Part shown: piece after piece, positions 9,216 to 18,500 of the stretch | Numbering within the stretch: the first letter of the stretch is position 1 | Layout of the letters: each line of letters starts with the position of its first letter | The notes under the pieces: model-generated | The model's input: the letters and a program-made list of their open reading frames with translations, nothing else | The model's database searches: none | Told to the model about the DNA's origin: nothing | Made by a program: the position numbers and the translations under genes | Origin: Arthrobacter sp. SO3 | Lineage (GTDB): Bacteria > Actinomycetota > Actinomycetes > Actinomycetales > Micrococcaceae | Direction of reading: 5' to 3' | Assembly: GCF_020532825.1 (NCBI RefSeq) | Contig: NZ_MQTS01000238.1 | Span: 17,133-54,144 of the forward strand | Length of the DNA stretch: 37,012 nucleotides

Positions 9216-11703
9216 GACGGCCGCTATCCGACCACACCTTGAACGTCGTTTCGAAACACAGCGGGTGGTGTTCTGGCATGATCCCGAGGGTGAGTACGAC
9301 GCCGACCTTGACACGCTAGGCCTGGAAGGCGTTCAGACTGTTCGTGTTTCCAACGACGAGTATGCGATCAAATACCGGTTGCTGCACCAAGAACCCAGGG
9401 CCAAGTTCCTTGTCTACCGCTCCGGTGCCGTGCCGACAGGGATAGGCAACTGGCTGCTTGATCTGGAGCTGGCCTACGGCATATTCACCGCGGACCGAAC
9501 CTCGCTAGTGCAGCAGGAACTCGGGCTCACGGCCGCCGGTATCGGCGATGTCGTGCTGGCCCGTGAGAACTTCTTCCGCTTGGTCAAGCGCGTCCAGGGC
9601 CTGAAGAAGCTACTCGACGCTGACGATGACGCCCTGCTGCTGCAAGCCAAGATGTCGGCCGTTCTGCTCGGTCAAAGCGAGCACAGCTTGCTGGAGATCA
9701 CGCGCACCCTGCTGATCGAGAACGCCGGCGGCATGGATCTCAAGTACGGTGCTCTCGCCGAGCACGGCCTCGACGAGTTCTACTGGCAAGGCGTGGCGTC
9801 GATCTACGGCTATAGGTCGCCGAACCCCAGCATCGCCGATCTCGTGCTGTGGGTGTTCCGGCAGGCCAACGCCGGATTCAAGTCCGAACGACCCGGCGGC
9901 TTGCGCAACATCCAGCTTGATTTCGGGAGCTTTCGCAACGACCGGCGCAGCCAAGAGGCATTGACGACGCTCGCAAGGCGCGCAGCGCGAGACTTGGACT
10001 ACGCCAGCACCATCGAGGACGCAAGCTTCCGCGACCTCGTAGGAAACGACCTGTTCGAGGAAGCTGACCGCAAAATCATCAGCGACCTGGCGCGCGCGGT
10101 CGCAGAGCGAACCGTTACCCCCCGCGAGGTCACCGAGATCATCCGCAGCCGCCAAAGCAGCATCTGGGTCGACGGGTATCGCAAGCTGTACGCAGCGATC
10201 GGCTGCGCCTCCGACCTTCTGACCGCGCTCAGCACGCTCGACCTGGCGATGCAGTCCTTCGACGAAGGATTGGGGCGATATCAGAGTGACTGGTTCCGGA
10301 TCGACCAGCTCTACCGGCAGTTCACATACGCAGCCCGCACTGCCGAGTTCACCGGCCCGCTGGAGGCGCTGCGCGCCCAGGTGGAGAAGTTCTACGCGAA
10401 CAAGTTCCTCTACGACCTGGGCAACGCCTGGCAGCAGCAGGTCGATGGCATCGAACGGTGGCGTTCCGCCGCGCTCCGACCACAAACCTCTTTCTACACC
10501 GACCACGTCGTACCCATCACGAAGGATGGCCGGCGCAAGGCCGTCGTTATCGTCTCGGATGCCCTGCGGTATGAGATCGCCGACGAACTCGGCTCACGCA
10601 TCCGTCAGGAAGACCGTTACGACGCGGACCTGAAGGCCATGCTCGGCGTGCTACCCAGCTACACCCAGCTCGGCATGGCCGCGTTGCTGCCACACAGCTC
10701 GATCGGACACTCCCAGGACGGCGATCCCGTCCTGGTCGACGGCCAGCGCACGGACGGCACCGTGAACCGTAGCAAGGTTCTCGATGCCGTGGAGGGGAAG
10801 GCGATCCAGGCTGAGGATGTTTTCTCTCTTACCCGAGACGAACTGCGGGAGCTGTACCAGGAGCACCAAGTTCTGTATGTCTACCACAACCGCATTGACG
10901 CGACTGGGGACAAGGCAGGCACGGAGCGCCAGGTCTTCGAGGCAGCCGAGGACACGCTTCGCGAGCTTGTCGATCTGGTTAAGCGACTGACGAACGCGAA
11001 CGCGACGAACATCCTCATCACAGCCGACCACGGCTTCCTGTTCCAGGACACGGCGCTCAAGGACGCCTTCTACCTGTCGACCCTGCCGCAAGGTGACGAT
11101 ATTAAGGTGACCAACCGTCGTTACGTCCTCGGTCGCGGCTTGAAGGAAGACCCCGCTTTCAAGACCTTCACATCAGCTCAGCTCGGCCTCGACAGCGACC
11201 TGGACGTGCAGATACCAAAGTCGATTCACAGGCTGCGGCTGCCCGGGGCCGGCTCGCGTTTCGTCCACGGCGGTGCGGCCCTGCAGGAGGTCGTCGTCCC
11301 AGTGCTCGCGATCAACAAGAAGCGTAAGAGCGACGTGCGAACGGTCAACGTCAAGATCATGCCCGAGTCGGACAAGATCACCACAGGCCAGCTGGTCATC
11401 AAACTGTTCCAGGTTGAGCCCGTGAGTGAGAAGATTCACCCTCTTGTGCTGCGCGCAGGGCTATACGTCGGCGAGACCCTCATCTCGAACCATCTCGCCC
11501 TCACGTTCGACCAAGACTCGGCTGACCAGCGTGAGCGCTACCAGAACGCGCACATGCTACTCAGCCAGGACGCGAACGACTACAACAACCGCCCGGTGGA
11601 GTTCCGGCTCGAAGAACTCATCCCGGGCACGAATCAGTGGCGCATCTACGGTAAGGCGATCTACACGCTGAAGCGGTCCTTCGCCTCGGACTTCGACTTC
11701 TAA
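9208..11703 (+). CDS. pglZ: BREX phosphatase-fold protein PglZ (BREX-1 type)
   Basis: An 831-aa PglZ-domain protein of the alkaline phosphatase superfamily. The metal-site patterns are VVIVSDALRYE near residue 446 and ITADHGFLF near residue 603, both expected for this fold. The N-terminal RRFETQRVVFWHDPEGEY segment is typical of type 1 PglZ. PglZ is a core BREX component present in all BREX types; proposed roles include metal-dependent nuclease or phosphatase action within the complex. The ATG lies eight bases inside the pglX end, with GGAGG seven bases upstream, so the genes are coupled. The 13-base gap to brxL is the largest after brxA. Confidence 0.95.
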   Translation: MSETAAIRPHLERRFETQRVVFWHDPEGEYDADLDTLGLEGVQTVRVSNDEYAIKYRLLHQEPRAKFLVYRSGAVPTGIGNWLLDLELAYGIFTADRTSLVQQELGLTAAGIGDVVLARENFFRLVKRVQGLKKLLDADDDALLLQAKMSAVLLGQSEHSLLEITRTLLIENAGGMDLKYGALAEHGLDEFYWQGVASIYGYRSPNPSIADLVLWVFRQANAGFKSERPGGLRNIQLDFGSFRNDRRSQEALTTLARRAARDLDYASTIEDASFRDLVGNDLFEEADRKIISDLARAVAERTVTPREVTEIIRSRQSSIWVDGYRKLYAAIGCASDLLTALSTLDLAMQSFDEGLGRYQSDWFRIDQLYRQFTYAARTAEFTGPLEALRAQVEKFYANKFLYDLGNAWQQQVDGIERWRSAALRPQTSFYTDHVVPITKDGRRKAVVIVSDALRYEIADELGSRIRQEDRYDADLKAMLGVLPSYTQLGMAALLPHSSIGHSQDGDPVLVDGQRTDGTVNRSKVLDAVEGKAIQAEDVFSLTRDELRELYQEHQVLYVYHNRIDATGDKAGTERQVFEAAEDTLRELVDLVKRLTNANATNILITADHGFLFQDTALKDAFYLSTLPQGDDIKVTNRRYVLGRGLKEDPAFKTFTSAQLGLDSDLDVQIPKSIHRLRLPGAGSRFVHGGAALQEVVVPVLAINKKRKSDVRTVNVKIMPESDKITTGQLVIKLFQVEPVSEKIHPLVLRAGLYVGETLISNHLALTFDQDSADQRERYQNAHMLLSQDANDYNNRPVEFRLEELIPGTNQWRIYGKAIYTLKRSFASDFDF

Positions 11704-11716
11704 GGAGAGCGCACCC

Positions 11717-13861
11717 ATGAACGAAGAAAGCGAAGTCAGCCAGGAAGTACCCGCTGGGGCCAGCGCGTCGGCACAGGCTACTCCGGCGCTGAGCGAGCTG
11801 GACCGCAAGATCAACAAGTTCTTCCCGGGCGTGGTTGTCCGCAAGGACTTGGTGAAGGCCGTCAAGGGCAACGCCATCGTTCCCTCCTACGTGCTGGAAT
11901 ACCTGCTCGGCCAGTACGCGGCCTCCGACGACGAGGCCACCATCCAGGCGGGCATCGACACGGTGCGTAAAATTCTCGCCGAGCACTACGTGAACCGGAA
12001 CCAGTCCGAACTGGTGAAGTCCACGATCAAGGAGCGCGGGCGCCACCGCATCATTGACAAAGTGACCGCCACGCTCAACGAGAAGGATGACGTTTACCAG
12101 GCCGAGTTCGCCAACCTCGGCATCAAGGGCGTGCTCGTCGAGTCCGCCACGATCAAGGCCCACCCAAAGCTGCTCGTCGGCGGCGTGTGGTGCATCTGCG
12201 ATGTCGAGTACTTCCACAGCGACGACGCCCGCGTGGTGCCGTGGATACTCGGGTCGATTAAGCCCATCCAGTTGTCGAAGTTTGACTTCGAGGCCTATCT
12301 AGCGGCGCGGGGCGAGTTCACAACCGGCGAGTGGACCGACCTGCTCGTGCAGTCGATCGGGTTCAACCCCGGGCTATTCGGACGCCGCGCCAAGCTCATC
12401 CAGCTCGTTCGGCTCATCCCCTTTGTCGAGCGCAACTACAACCTCGTCGAACTCGGCCCCAAGGGCACCGGCAAGTCGCACATCTTCTCGGAATTCTCAC
12501 CCCACGGCATGCTCATCTCCGGTGGCGAGGTCACCGTCCCGAAGCTGTTCGTCAACAACTCCAACGGCCGCATCGGTCTGGTCGGCTACTGGGACGTCGT
12601 CGCTTTCGACGAGTTCGCGGGTAAGAAAAAGCGCACCGACAAGGCACTCGTCGACATCATGAAGAATTACATGGCGAACAAGTCGTTTTCCCGCGGCGTC
12701 GAGACCCTTGGTGCGGAGGCGTCAATGGTGTTCGTCGGCAACACCTCGCACACCGTGCCCTACATGCTCAAGCACTCCGACCTGTTCGACGAGCTGCCCG
12801 AGAGCTACCACGATTCGGCCTACCTCGACCGACTGCATCACTACATCCCGGGCTGGGAGGTTGACACCATCCGAAATGAGATGTTCTCCAACGGGTACGG
12901 GTTTGTTGTTGACTACATTGCCGAAGTGCTCAAATCGATGCGCTCAGCGGACTACTCCGACCGCTACCAGCAGCACTTCACGCTGTCATCGGATATCTCG
13001 ACCCGAGACCGCGACGGCATCCACAAGACCTTCTCCGGCCTGATGAAAATCCTCTACCCGCATGGGGAAGCCTCCTCCGAAGAGATTGAGGAAATCCTTC
13101 AGTTCGCCATCGAGGGCCGCAAGCGTGTCAAAGACCAGATCCTACGCATTGACTCGACCATGGGCCACGTCAAGTTCGGCTACCTCGACATGGCCGGTAC
13201 ATGGCACCCTGTCTCTACCCTCGAAGAGGATGAGTACCCGGAATACTACTACCGCGAAGACAGCGGGGCTGCTGAGGCAAAGGACGTAACGGGCGGTCCG
13301 CCTGCGGCCGGTTTCGTGGCTACTACTGAAGGCGGGCAACCGACTCCGGTGGAGTCGATCACCGAGAAACTGCTGTTCGAAGGTCACCGGGAGTTCCAGG
13401 AGAACCAGAGGGGAATTTCGTTCGACACCCTCCTCGCCCCGTACCTACGTGGAGCCACGCAGATCACGATAATTGACCCATACATCCGGCAGTTCCATCA
13501 GGCCCGCAACCTCATGGAAGTCATCGAGTGCATCGCGGCCACCAAGGAGGCTGCCGACGAAGTGAGTGTAAAGCTCATCACGTCAGAGAACACCGAAGGA
13601 GAGGACAAGCTCCGGAAGCAGTTCGAGCTGTTGCTGAAGGTGAAGCAAGGAGCGTCCGTCGGCGGCATCGACGTCGACGTCATCTTCGACGGCAGCCTTC
13701 ATGATCGGTCTATCCTCACCGACACGGGATGGAGGATCCTTCTCGGTCGCGGGTTGGACATCTTCCAGCACGTCACCGGCGACGCCTTTGATCTCGCAAG
13801 TAGGCTCCAGGAGTTCCGTCAGGTGAAGGCGTTCGGAGTGACCTATATCCGGGAGATTTAG
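11717..13861 (+). CDS. brxL: BrxL-type AAA+ ATPase with an MITD1 C-terminal-like domain in place of the Lon domain
   Basis: A 714-aa protein with GGAGAG before ATG 11717. Residues about 20-505 match the BrxL core: Walker A GPKGTGKSHIF near 248, Walker B VVAFDEFAG near 293, and GNTSHTVPYML after it. Canonical BrxL (about 680 aa) ends in a Lon-like domain. Here a Pro/Gly/Thr linker (about 520-545) is followed by a region with ITIIDPYIRQFHQARNL, SLHDRSI and GRGLDIFQ, which closely follows the MIT_C (phospholipase-D-like) domain of MITD1. No Ser-Lys Lon dyad region was recognised. It occupies the normal last position of the BREX-1 operon. The ATPase should act in phage restriction; the role of the tail is unknown. 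Confidence 0.9.
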   Translation: MNEESEVSQEVPAGASASAQATPALSELDRKINKFFPGVVVRKDLVKAVKGNAIVPSYVLEYLLGQYAASDDEATIQAGIDTVRKILAEHYVNRNQSELVKSTIKERGRHRIIDKVTATLNEKDDVYQAEFANLGIKGVLVESATIKAHPKLLVGGVWCICDVEYFHSDDARVVPWILGSIKPIQLSKFDFEAYLAARGEFTTGEWTDLLVQSIGFNPGLFGRRAKLIQLVRLIPFVERNYNLVELGPKGTGKSHIFSEFSPHGMLISGGEVTVPKLFVNNSNGRIGLVGYWDVVAFDEFAGKKKRTDKALVDIMKNYMANKSFSRGVETLGAEASMVFVGNTSHTVPYMLKHSDLFDELPESYHDSAYLDRLHHYIPGWEVDTIRNEMFSNGYGFVVDYIAEVLKSMRSADYSDRYQQHFTLSSDISTRDRDGIHKTFSGLMKILYPHGEASSEEIEEILQFAIEGRKRVKDQILRIDSTMGHVKFGYLDMAGTWHPVSTLEEDEYPEYYYREDSGAAEAKDVTGGPPAAGFVATTEGGQPTPVESITEKLLFEGHREFQENQRGISFDTLLAPYLRGATQITIIDPYIRQFHQARNLMEVIECIAATKEAADEVSVKLITSENTEGEDKLRKQFELLLKVKQGASVGGIDVDVIFDGSLHDRSILTDTGWRILLGRGLDIFQHVTGDAFDLASRLQEFRQVKAFGVTYIREI

Positions 13862-13883
13862 TAATCGCGGGGTGAAAATGGGA

Positions 13884-13901
13884 GGGTGAGCTCCGACACC
13901 C
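13884..13901 (+). terminator. Weak hairpin after brxL
   Basis: GGGTG (13884-13888) pairs with CACCC (13897-13901) around an 8-base loop in the 77-base gap between the convergent brxL and the next minus-strand gene. There is no T-run, so it is a weak terminator candidate at best. Confidence 0.25.
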
Positions 13902-13938
13902 CTAGTCCGGCCAAGCCTACATTTCGTCAGGGGGCAGG

Positions 13939-14577
13939 CTAGATCTCTCCACAGTTGATCTTGTACCTGCAAAGGGCATTGAAGCTACTGAAGGCATTGA
14001 TGCCAGCGGCTAACTCGTCCGGAGACTCAAGGCGCATTCTTGTCACCCAGTTCTCGACGCGTGCCCTCAGCTCCTGCGGGAGCCTCCCGTCCGCGCCGTC
14101 ATTGTCATCAGGCCCGAAGAGCGGATGCTTCTTAGCCAAGACCCACTTGCCGTAATCTGCCAACTCCTCCATGCTGTCGAAGCCCTGTGCCTCTTGCATG
14201 GCCTCAATAACCTGGGCGCCGTTGAACAGGTTGTCGAAAGCTACGTAGGCACCATGCATGAGGCCCCCAAGATCCCACCATGCGATTACGTCTGCTTCAG
14301 TGACGCCTTCTCTTTCCCAGCGGGAGCCTTCTTGGGCGCGGATGGATTCGACGTAGAAAGTTAGGTGCATTTCCGGGGAATGGGTAAGCCCAGCCATCAG
14401 TCGACCCATTGGAAGATCAATCCGGTGCAGGCCTCGTTCCTCAGCGGTACTGAGCTCATCCCGTATAGGTTCCTCGACAGCTTGGAACGCGTCCGGCGAT
14501 GACATACCAGTTCTGGATGCCAAGAGCTCTGCGAAGTACCTGACGATCAGATTCTCATACATGGTTTTCGTTGGCAC
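13939..14577 (-). CDS. Unknown protein, second gene of a two-gene cassette
   Basis: A 212-aa acidic, mostly helical protein, not recognised as any family. It starts at GTG 14577, three bases after the stop of the 229-aa gene; an alternative ATG lies five codons further in. Notable stretches are a Trp-rich centre (VIAWWDLGGLMHGAYVAF) and a C-terminal segment with two Cys. No signal peptide, transmembrane helix or nuclease motif is evident. It is convergent with brxL and was probably acquired as a unit with its partner. Its position between BREX and a STAND ATPase suggests a defence or toxin-antitoxin-like role by context only. Confidence 0.75.
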   Translation of the reverse strand: MPTKTMYENLIVRYFAELLASRTGMSSPDAFQAVEEPIRDELSTAEERGLHRIDLPMGRLMAGLTHSPEMHLTFYVESIRAQEGSRWEREGVTEADVIAWWDLGGLMHGAYVAFDNLFNGAQVIEAMQEAQGFDSMEELADYGKWVLAKKHPLFGPDDNDGADGRLPQELRARVENWVTRMRLESPDELAAGINAFSSFNALCRYKINCGEI

Positions 14578-14580
14578 TGT

Positions 14581-15270
14581 TCAGCCTTGCACCAATTGGG
14601 CGGCAGAAATGGCAAGCCCAGGAATTGAACCAATAAATCCAGCCGCTGCCGGGCGGTAGATCGTTTCTGCCATCGTCGCCCAGCGTCCCCGTGTTTCCCC
14701 ATCTGACTGACCGGCGGCTGCATAAAGGGCAACCCAGAGATCGTATAGCGACTGCTTTAAGTCCGTTTCTCCGAAAGCACTCTCTTCGGCGATACAACTG
14801 CGGATCGTTTGCACGATTTTGGAAACGTGCAGGCGGAGCTCCGGGGACAGGTTCTGGTCCTCCCCTAATAGAGAAACAACATTGTCCAAGTAGGACATGA
14901 TCTCCACAACTCGTTCCGGGGTAGGTGCCGGAAGGTGACCATCGATCGCGGCGGCCAAATTCTCCAGCGTATCCATAGCGTGGACGCTAAACACGCTTCC
15001 GTTGGAAGCAGCGTTCCATGCGTGGGGATAGTTCATGATGGCTTTGGTCCAGAGGCGGAAGCTGCGTCTGAATGATTTGACGCGGTAGCCACCGCGCTCA
15101 AGGTCGTCAACGCTGAGCTTCATGGCGGCTAAGAGGCACATGGCTTGAAGATGCTCGTCCAGGGCGTTCTCTTCATCGTCCTCAAGTCGGCGGGTTTTGA
15201 TCGGGCTCCCCCCTGGATGCTCACCCCAGGTCTGAAACAGTTCAAGTAGTTCGTGCGCGGGGTTCCTCAA
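14581..15270 (-). CDS. Unknown protein, first gene of a two-gene cassette
   Basis: A 229-aa helical protein of unrecognised family, starting at TTG 15270 with a weak purine-rich upstream segment (AGAGAG). The last 20 or so residues (AAAGFIGSIPGLAISAAQLV) are hydrophobic and Gly-rich, and could be an amphipathic or membrane-associating tail. It is followed after three bases by the 212-aa gene, so the two are co-transcribed and probably act together. No catalytic motif was found. The codon pattern is less GC-biased at the wobble position than in BREX, consistent with separate acquisition. Confidence 0.75.
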   Translation of the reverse strand: MRNPAHELLELFQTWGEHPGGSPIKTRRLEDDEENALDEHLQAMCLLAAMKLSVDDLERGGYRVKSFRRSFRLWTKAIMNYPHAWNAASNGSVFSVHAMDTLENLAAAIDGHLPAPTPERVVEIMSYLDNVVSLLGEDQNLSPELRLHVSKIVQTIRSCIAEESAFGETDLKQSLYDLWVALYAAAGQSDGETRGRWATMAETIYRPAAAGFIGSIPGLAISAAQLVQG

Positions 15271-15393
15271 CTACGTCTCTCTAACCTTAGAAGTGCCAAT
15301 CCCTTGAGCTTATCCATCGGGTCCAGACAATGGCCCTCCCGACGTCAACTCCTCCAGAAAAATTCAGCGTCCTGCCCCATGCTAGGAGGTTCG

Positions 15394-15432
15394 GCTGTGA
15401 CTGTTAACCGAGAATGGCGGTTTTTTCACAGC
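15394..15432. repeat. Nested inverted repeat in a structured intergenic region
   Basis: GCTGTGA (15394-15400) pairs with TCACAGC (15426-15432). Inside it, AACCG (15406-15410) pairs with CGGTT (15418-15422), which runs directly into six T residues on +. On + this looks like a short terminator; on - it would be a hairpin upstream of the 229-aa gene. TGGCGGTTT also occurs twice nearby (15416 and 15440). Confidence 0.4.
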
Positions 15433-15450
15433 TCAATTTGGCGGTTTCGA

Positions 15451-15494
15451 TGTCTTGTAAGCCTAGCGATTTGAGGCATCTAGGTTCTAAGACA
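15451..15494. repeat. Imperfect 44-base inverted repeat
   Basis: TGTCTT (15451-15456) plus CCTAG (15462-15466) pair with CTAGG (15480-15484) plus AAGACA (15489-15494), separated by unequal internal loops. It lies in the 270-base gap between the STAND gene end and the start of the two-gene cassette. It could be an operator for the cassette or a structured RNA element. Confidence 0.35.
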
Positions 15495-15502
15495 CATCGC
15501 GA

Positions 15503-15520
15503 CGCGGAATGCGCTCCGCG
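15503..15520 (-). terminator. Hairpin just after the STAND gene
   Basis: CGCGGA (15503-15508) pairs with TCCGCG (15515-15520) around a 6-base loop, 20 bases past the stop of the minus-strand STAND gene. A GC-rich stem at this position fits a terminator, but it lacks a U-run on the minus strand. Confidence 0.4.
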
Positions 15521-15540
15521 CAGGCTAAGGACCGTTGTCG

Positions 15541-18500
15541 TTAGTAATCGCGGATGCCGCGGACAGCCGCCCGTCGTGCCTTGACCAGGGCTTCTTTGAG
15601 CAACGGCTCGTAGACTTCTACGCCGCGTCGACCCAGGCGGGCGATGTCCTCGTCGTCGGAGACGGTGAGGTTTCGAAGAGTGTCGACTTTGGCTGCGTAT
15701 CGTTCGTGGTCCTCGCCGGAGAAAGATCCGACTTCAAGGGTGTTGAGGAGGTCGTCGGACTCGGGGTTGAGGGGCCGGAGCATGGTTGCGAGGGTGTCGA
15801 GTGGATAGCGGTGTCCGAATTGGAACTGGAGTGCGCCAAGGAGGTCACGGACGGAGATGCTGAAAGAAGGTTCGCTGACCGTTGCGGTGATCCAGTCGGT
15901 GTCCTTGCCTGCGATGACCCAGAAGAGTTCGGAGGCTAGTTCGGTGTCTCTGACTTGCTGCCAGAGCTTCTTCCGTTCGGGCGAGGCGAGGAGCTGGACC
16001 GGCTCGTTCCATTCGTCGAGGTCTCGGTAGCTACTGCGCATCGTGGTCGTGGCGTGCTTGGTGAAGACTTCGATGAAGACCTCTGGTGATGCTTTTGCGA
16101 GTGCAGTGAGCGCTTGGGTGTGGATATGGTCGTGTCTGCTGGTCTCAGGGACGGTGTAGGACTTCATGGCGTCGAGCCAGTCCGGGTCATCCGGCGTGGG
16201 GTCGTTGTCGTAGGCCCATTCGGCGACCCAAAGTGCTGCCGCGGTTCCGCGGACTTCAGGGTTTGGGTGAGTGAACAGCGCGTGCCTGGTTGGGTCGGGG
16301 GCGTGTTTCAGTGCAAATGCTGACTCGAGTTTTTGGACGTCACGGGGGGCAAGTTGGTCGACGACCCTTTGAATAAGGGACGAGTTCGTTGATTGGCCGA
16401 TGATGGCGCTGATGACGCGGTGTCGGCCTTTAGGATCGGCAAGTAGTCGGTCGGCGATCTCGGGGGTGAGTTGGTCCGTGCGGGCGCATAAGTCGATAAG
16501 CGCTGAAGCTGATCCTGCAAGGCCGTGGTCGATAGCTGCGGTGAGCCATTTGGTTGGTTCCGGGTCCGGCTGGTACGCGAGACGTGCGAAAACCTGCCAG
16601 GTTCCTGTGGTCGTTTGGCCGGCGGTCGCGAGCTCGGGGTCGTGGGCTTTCAGCCACTCCATCAGGGCTTCAGGTGCTTGTTGCTGGAATGGAGCGAGAG
16701 CTTTGTCGAGTGCGGCTTCTTTGCGGCGCCTGATTTCGTCGTAGGCGGTCAGGTGTTCGCGTTCGTGTGTAATGGCTGCGAACAGCTTGTCTGGTTCATC
16801 GAGCCGGATCTTGAGGGTGCTTGCTGCTTTGTTGAACCGGGCTCGTACGCCGGGGGTGCTGATGACCGGGGCGAGGGTGTTCGCAATGTTCTTCGCGATG
16901 CGTTTCCCGGCGCACACCTGGGCGTTGGTGGTCTTACCGCCGAATGGGAGGGCCCATCCATTCGCGATCCGCACCCATTTTTCGAGCAGGTCGATCAGTG
17001 TGAGTTGGGCGGTGGGCCTTAGCCCGGGGGTGCGAGTTGTAAGTGCCGGCTGATTGGCGTCGTACAGCGTTTCCATGTGAGTGGCGGCCCATGTGAACGA
17101 CTGCAGGATGAACTGGTTCAGGACCTCGGGGTTCATGTAGTTGCCGTCGAACGTCGGCGAGAGGATTTCGCAGGTGAGCGCTGCCCAGACGGTGTCGATG
17201 AGGTCGGCGTCGGGCACGGTCCGGACTGCCTCGACGAGTTTCAAGAGACCGGCGAGCTGGGGTTGGTCGCCACTGCGCGTGTCGCGGACTTCGTCGACGA
17301 GCTCCTTGACCGCCGGCTTGATGTCGCATCCTGCGTCTTCAAGGACGGAGATCGCTTTGACGAAGGTGCCAACGACGCCGGGGAGATAGCCGTCTACTGC
17401 ATCTGCGACGCGTGCGGCTAAAAGCTTAGCTTCGCTCTCGGCAGTCGTGGGATCCCCGGCATCGAGCGCTGTAGTTACGCGGGCTAGGTGTATGTCGACG
17501 ACGGCTTGCGCTTGTTCGGGGCCGAGTTGGCCGAAGCTTCGTAGCAGTTCGACGTCCTTCCTGGCGTCGGGCAGCACAGCGATTAGTTCGCCGGTAGTCG
17601 GAACTCTTGGGTGCGTTGCGCCGAGGAGTTTCGTATAGACCTGGGTCTGCATGATGTCGGCAGCGAGTTCAGGGAATGTGTCTTGGATGTCGCGCAGTCG
17701 GACAGGTGAGGCGGCGCCGGAAAAGTAGACCTCGGATGCGACGGCGGCAGCGATGATGTTCGGTTGGACACGGTAGGTCTGGGTGTGCTCGATCTGTTGG
17801 ATCTGATGGTTGTAGTACTTGTGGTTCTGGACGTCAACGAGGCCGGCGATCGCGACGGATCGAATGAGCCGGATGAGTTCGGGCTGGCGGATCTGTAGGA
17901 GGTCGGCCAGGCGACGCAGCTGGTCGTCGTTGACCTGGCCGAGGAGTGCCAGGGTGCCGAGCACGTCGACTGCGTCTTCCGACGTGTTGGACATGCGTAG
18001 GAAGGCGAATATATGGTCTCGCAGCGCGTTGCCGGTCCATACGGACTTCCAGTCACTTTCGTGAATGAGGAGGTCGGCAAGGTTCAGCGCCCAGGCTGGG
18101 CGGCCGGCAGCTTGTGTGAGGAGGTGCACGATCACTGAAAGCCGGGTGATGCCGCGTTCGCGGAGCATCGCTCCGAGCTCTTCGCGGGTAAGGAGGTCGA
18201 CCTCGAGCTGGAGCGAGTTTGGCAGGTGGTCTGCGATCCGGTCCCTTTCGTGTGGCCAGCACGTTGCGATGATGCGGTAGTTGAGCTCCTCCGCGTTGCG
18301 CAGTTGTAGGAGCAGGTCGACGTCTTGGAGTCGCGCGCCGGAGTCGTCGACCACCACCAGCGCGGGCTTAGCTTCGATGAGGTCATCGAGAAGTCGTTCG
18401 GGCGTGGGTTGCCGTTCGAGGAACAGGGCACCGTCAAGTTTGCTGGCTACGTGGCTCTTTCCGACGCCTGGAACTCCGAACAGGATCACGTCGGAGTCGG

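Noticed and set aside
15541..15939. 134-codon plus-strand frame at the STAND gene end
   Set aside because: Antisense shadow with no ribosome binding site or family resemblance.
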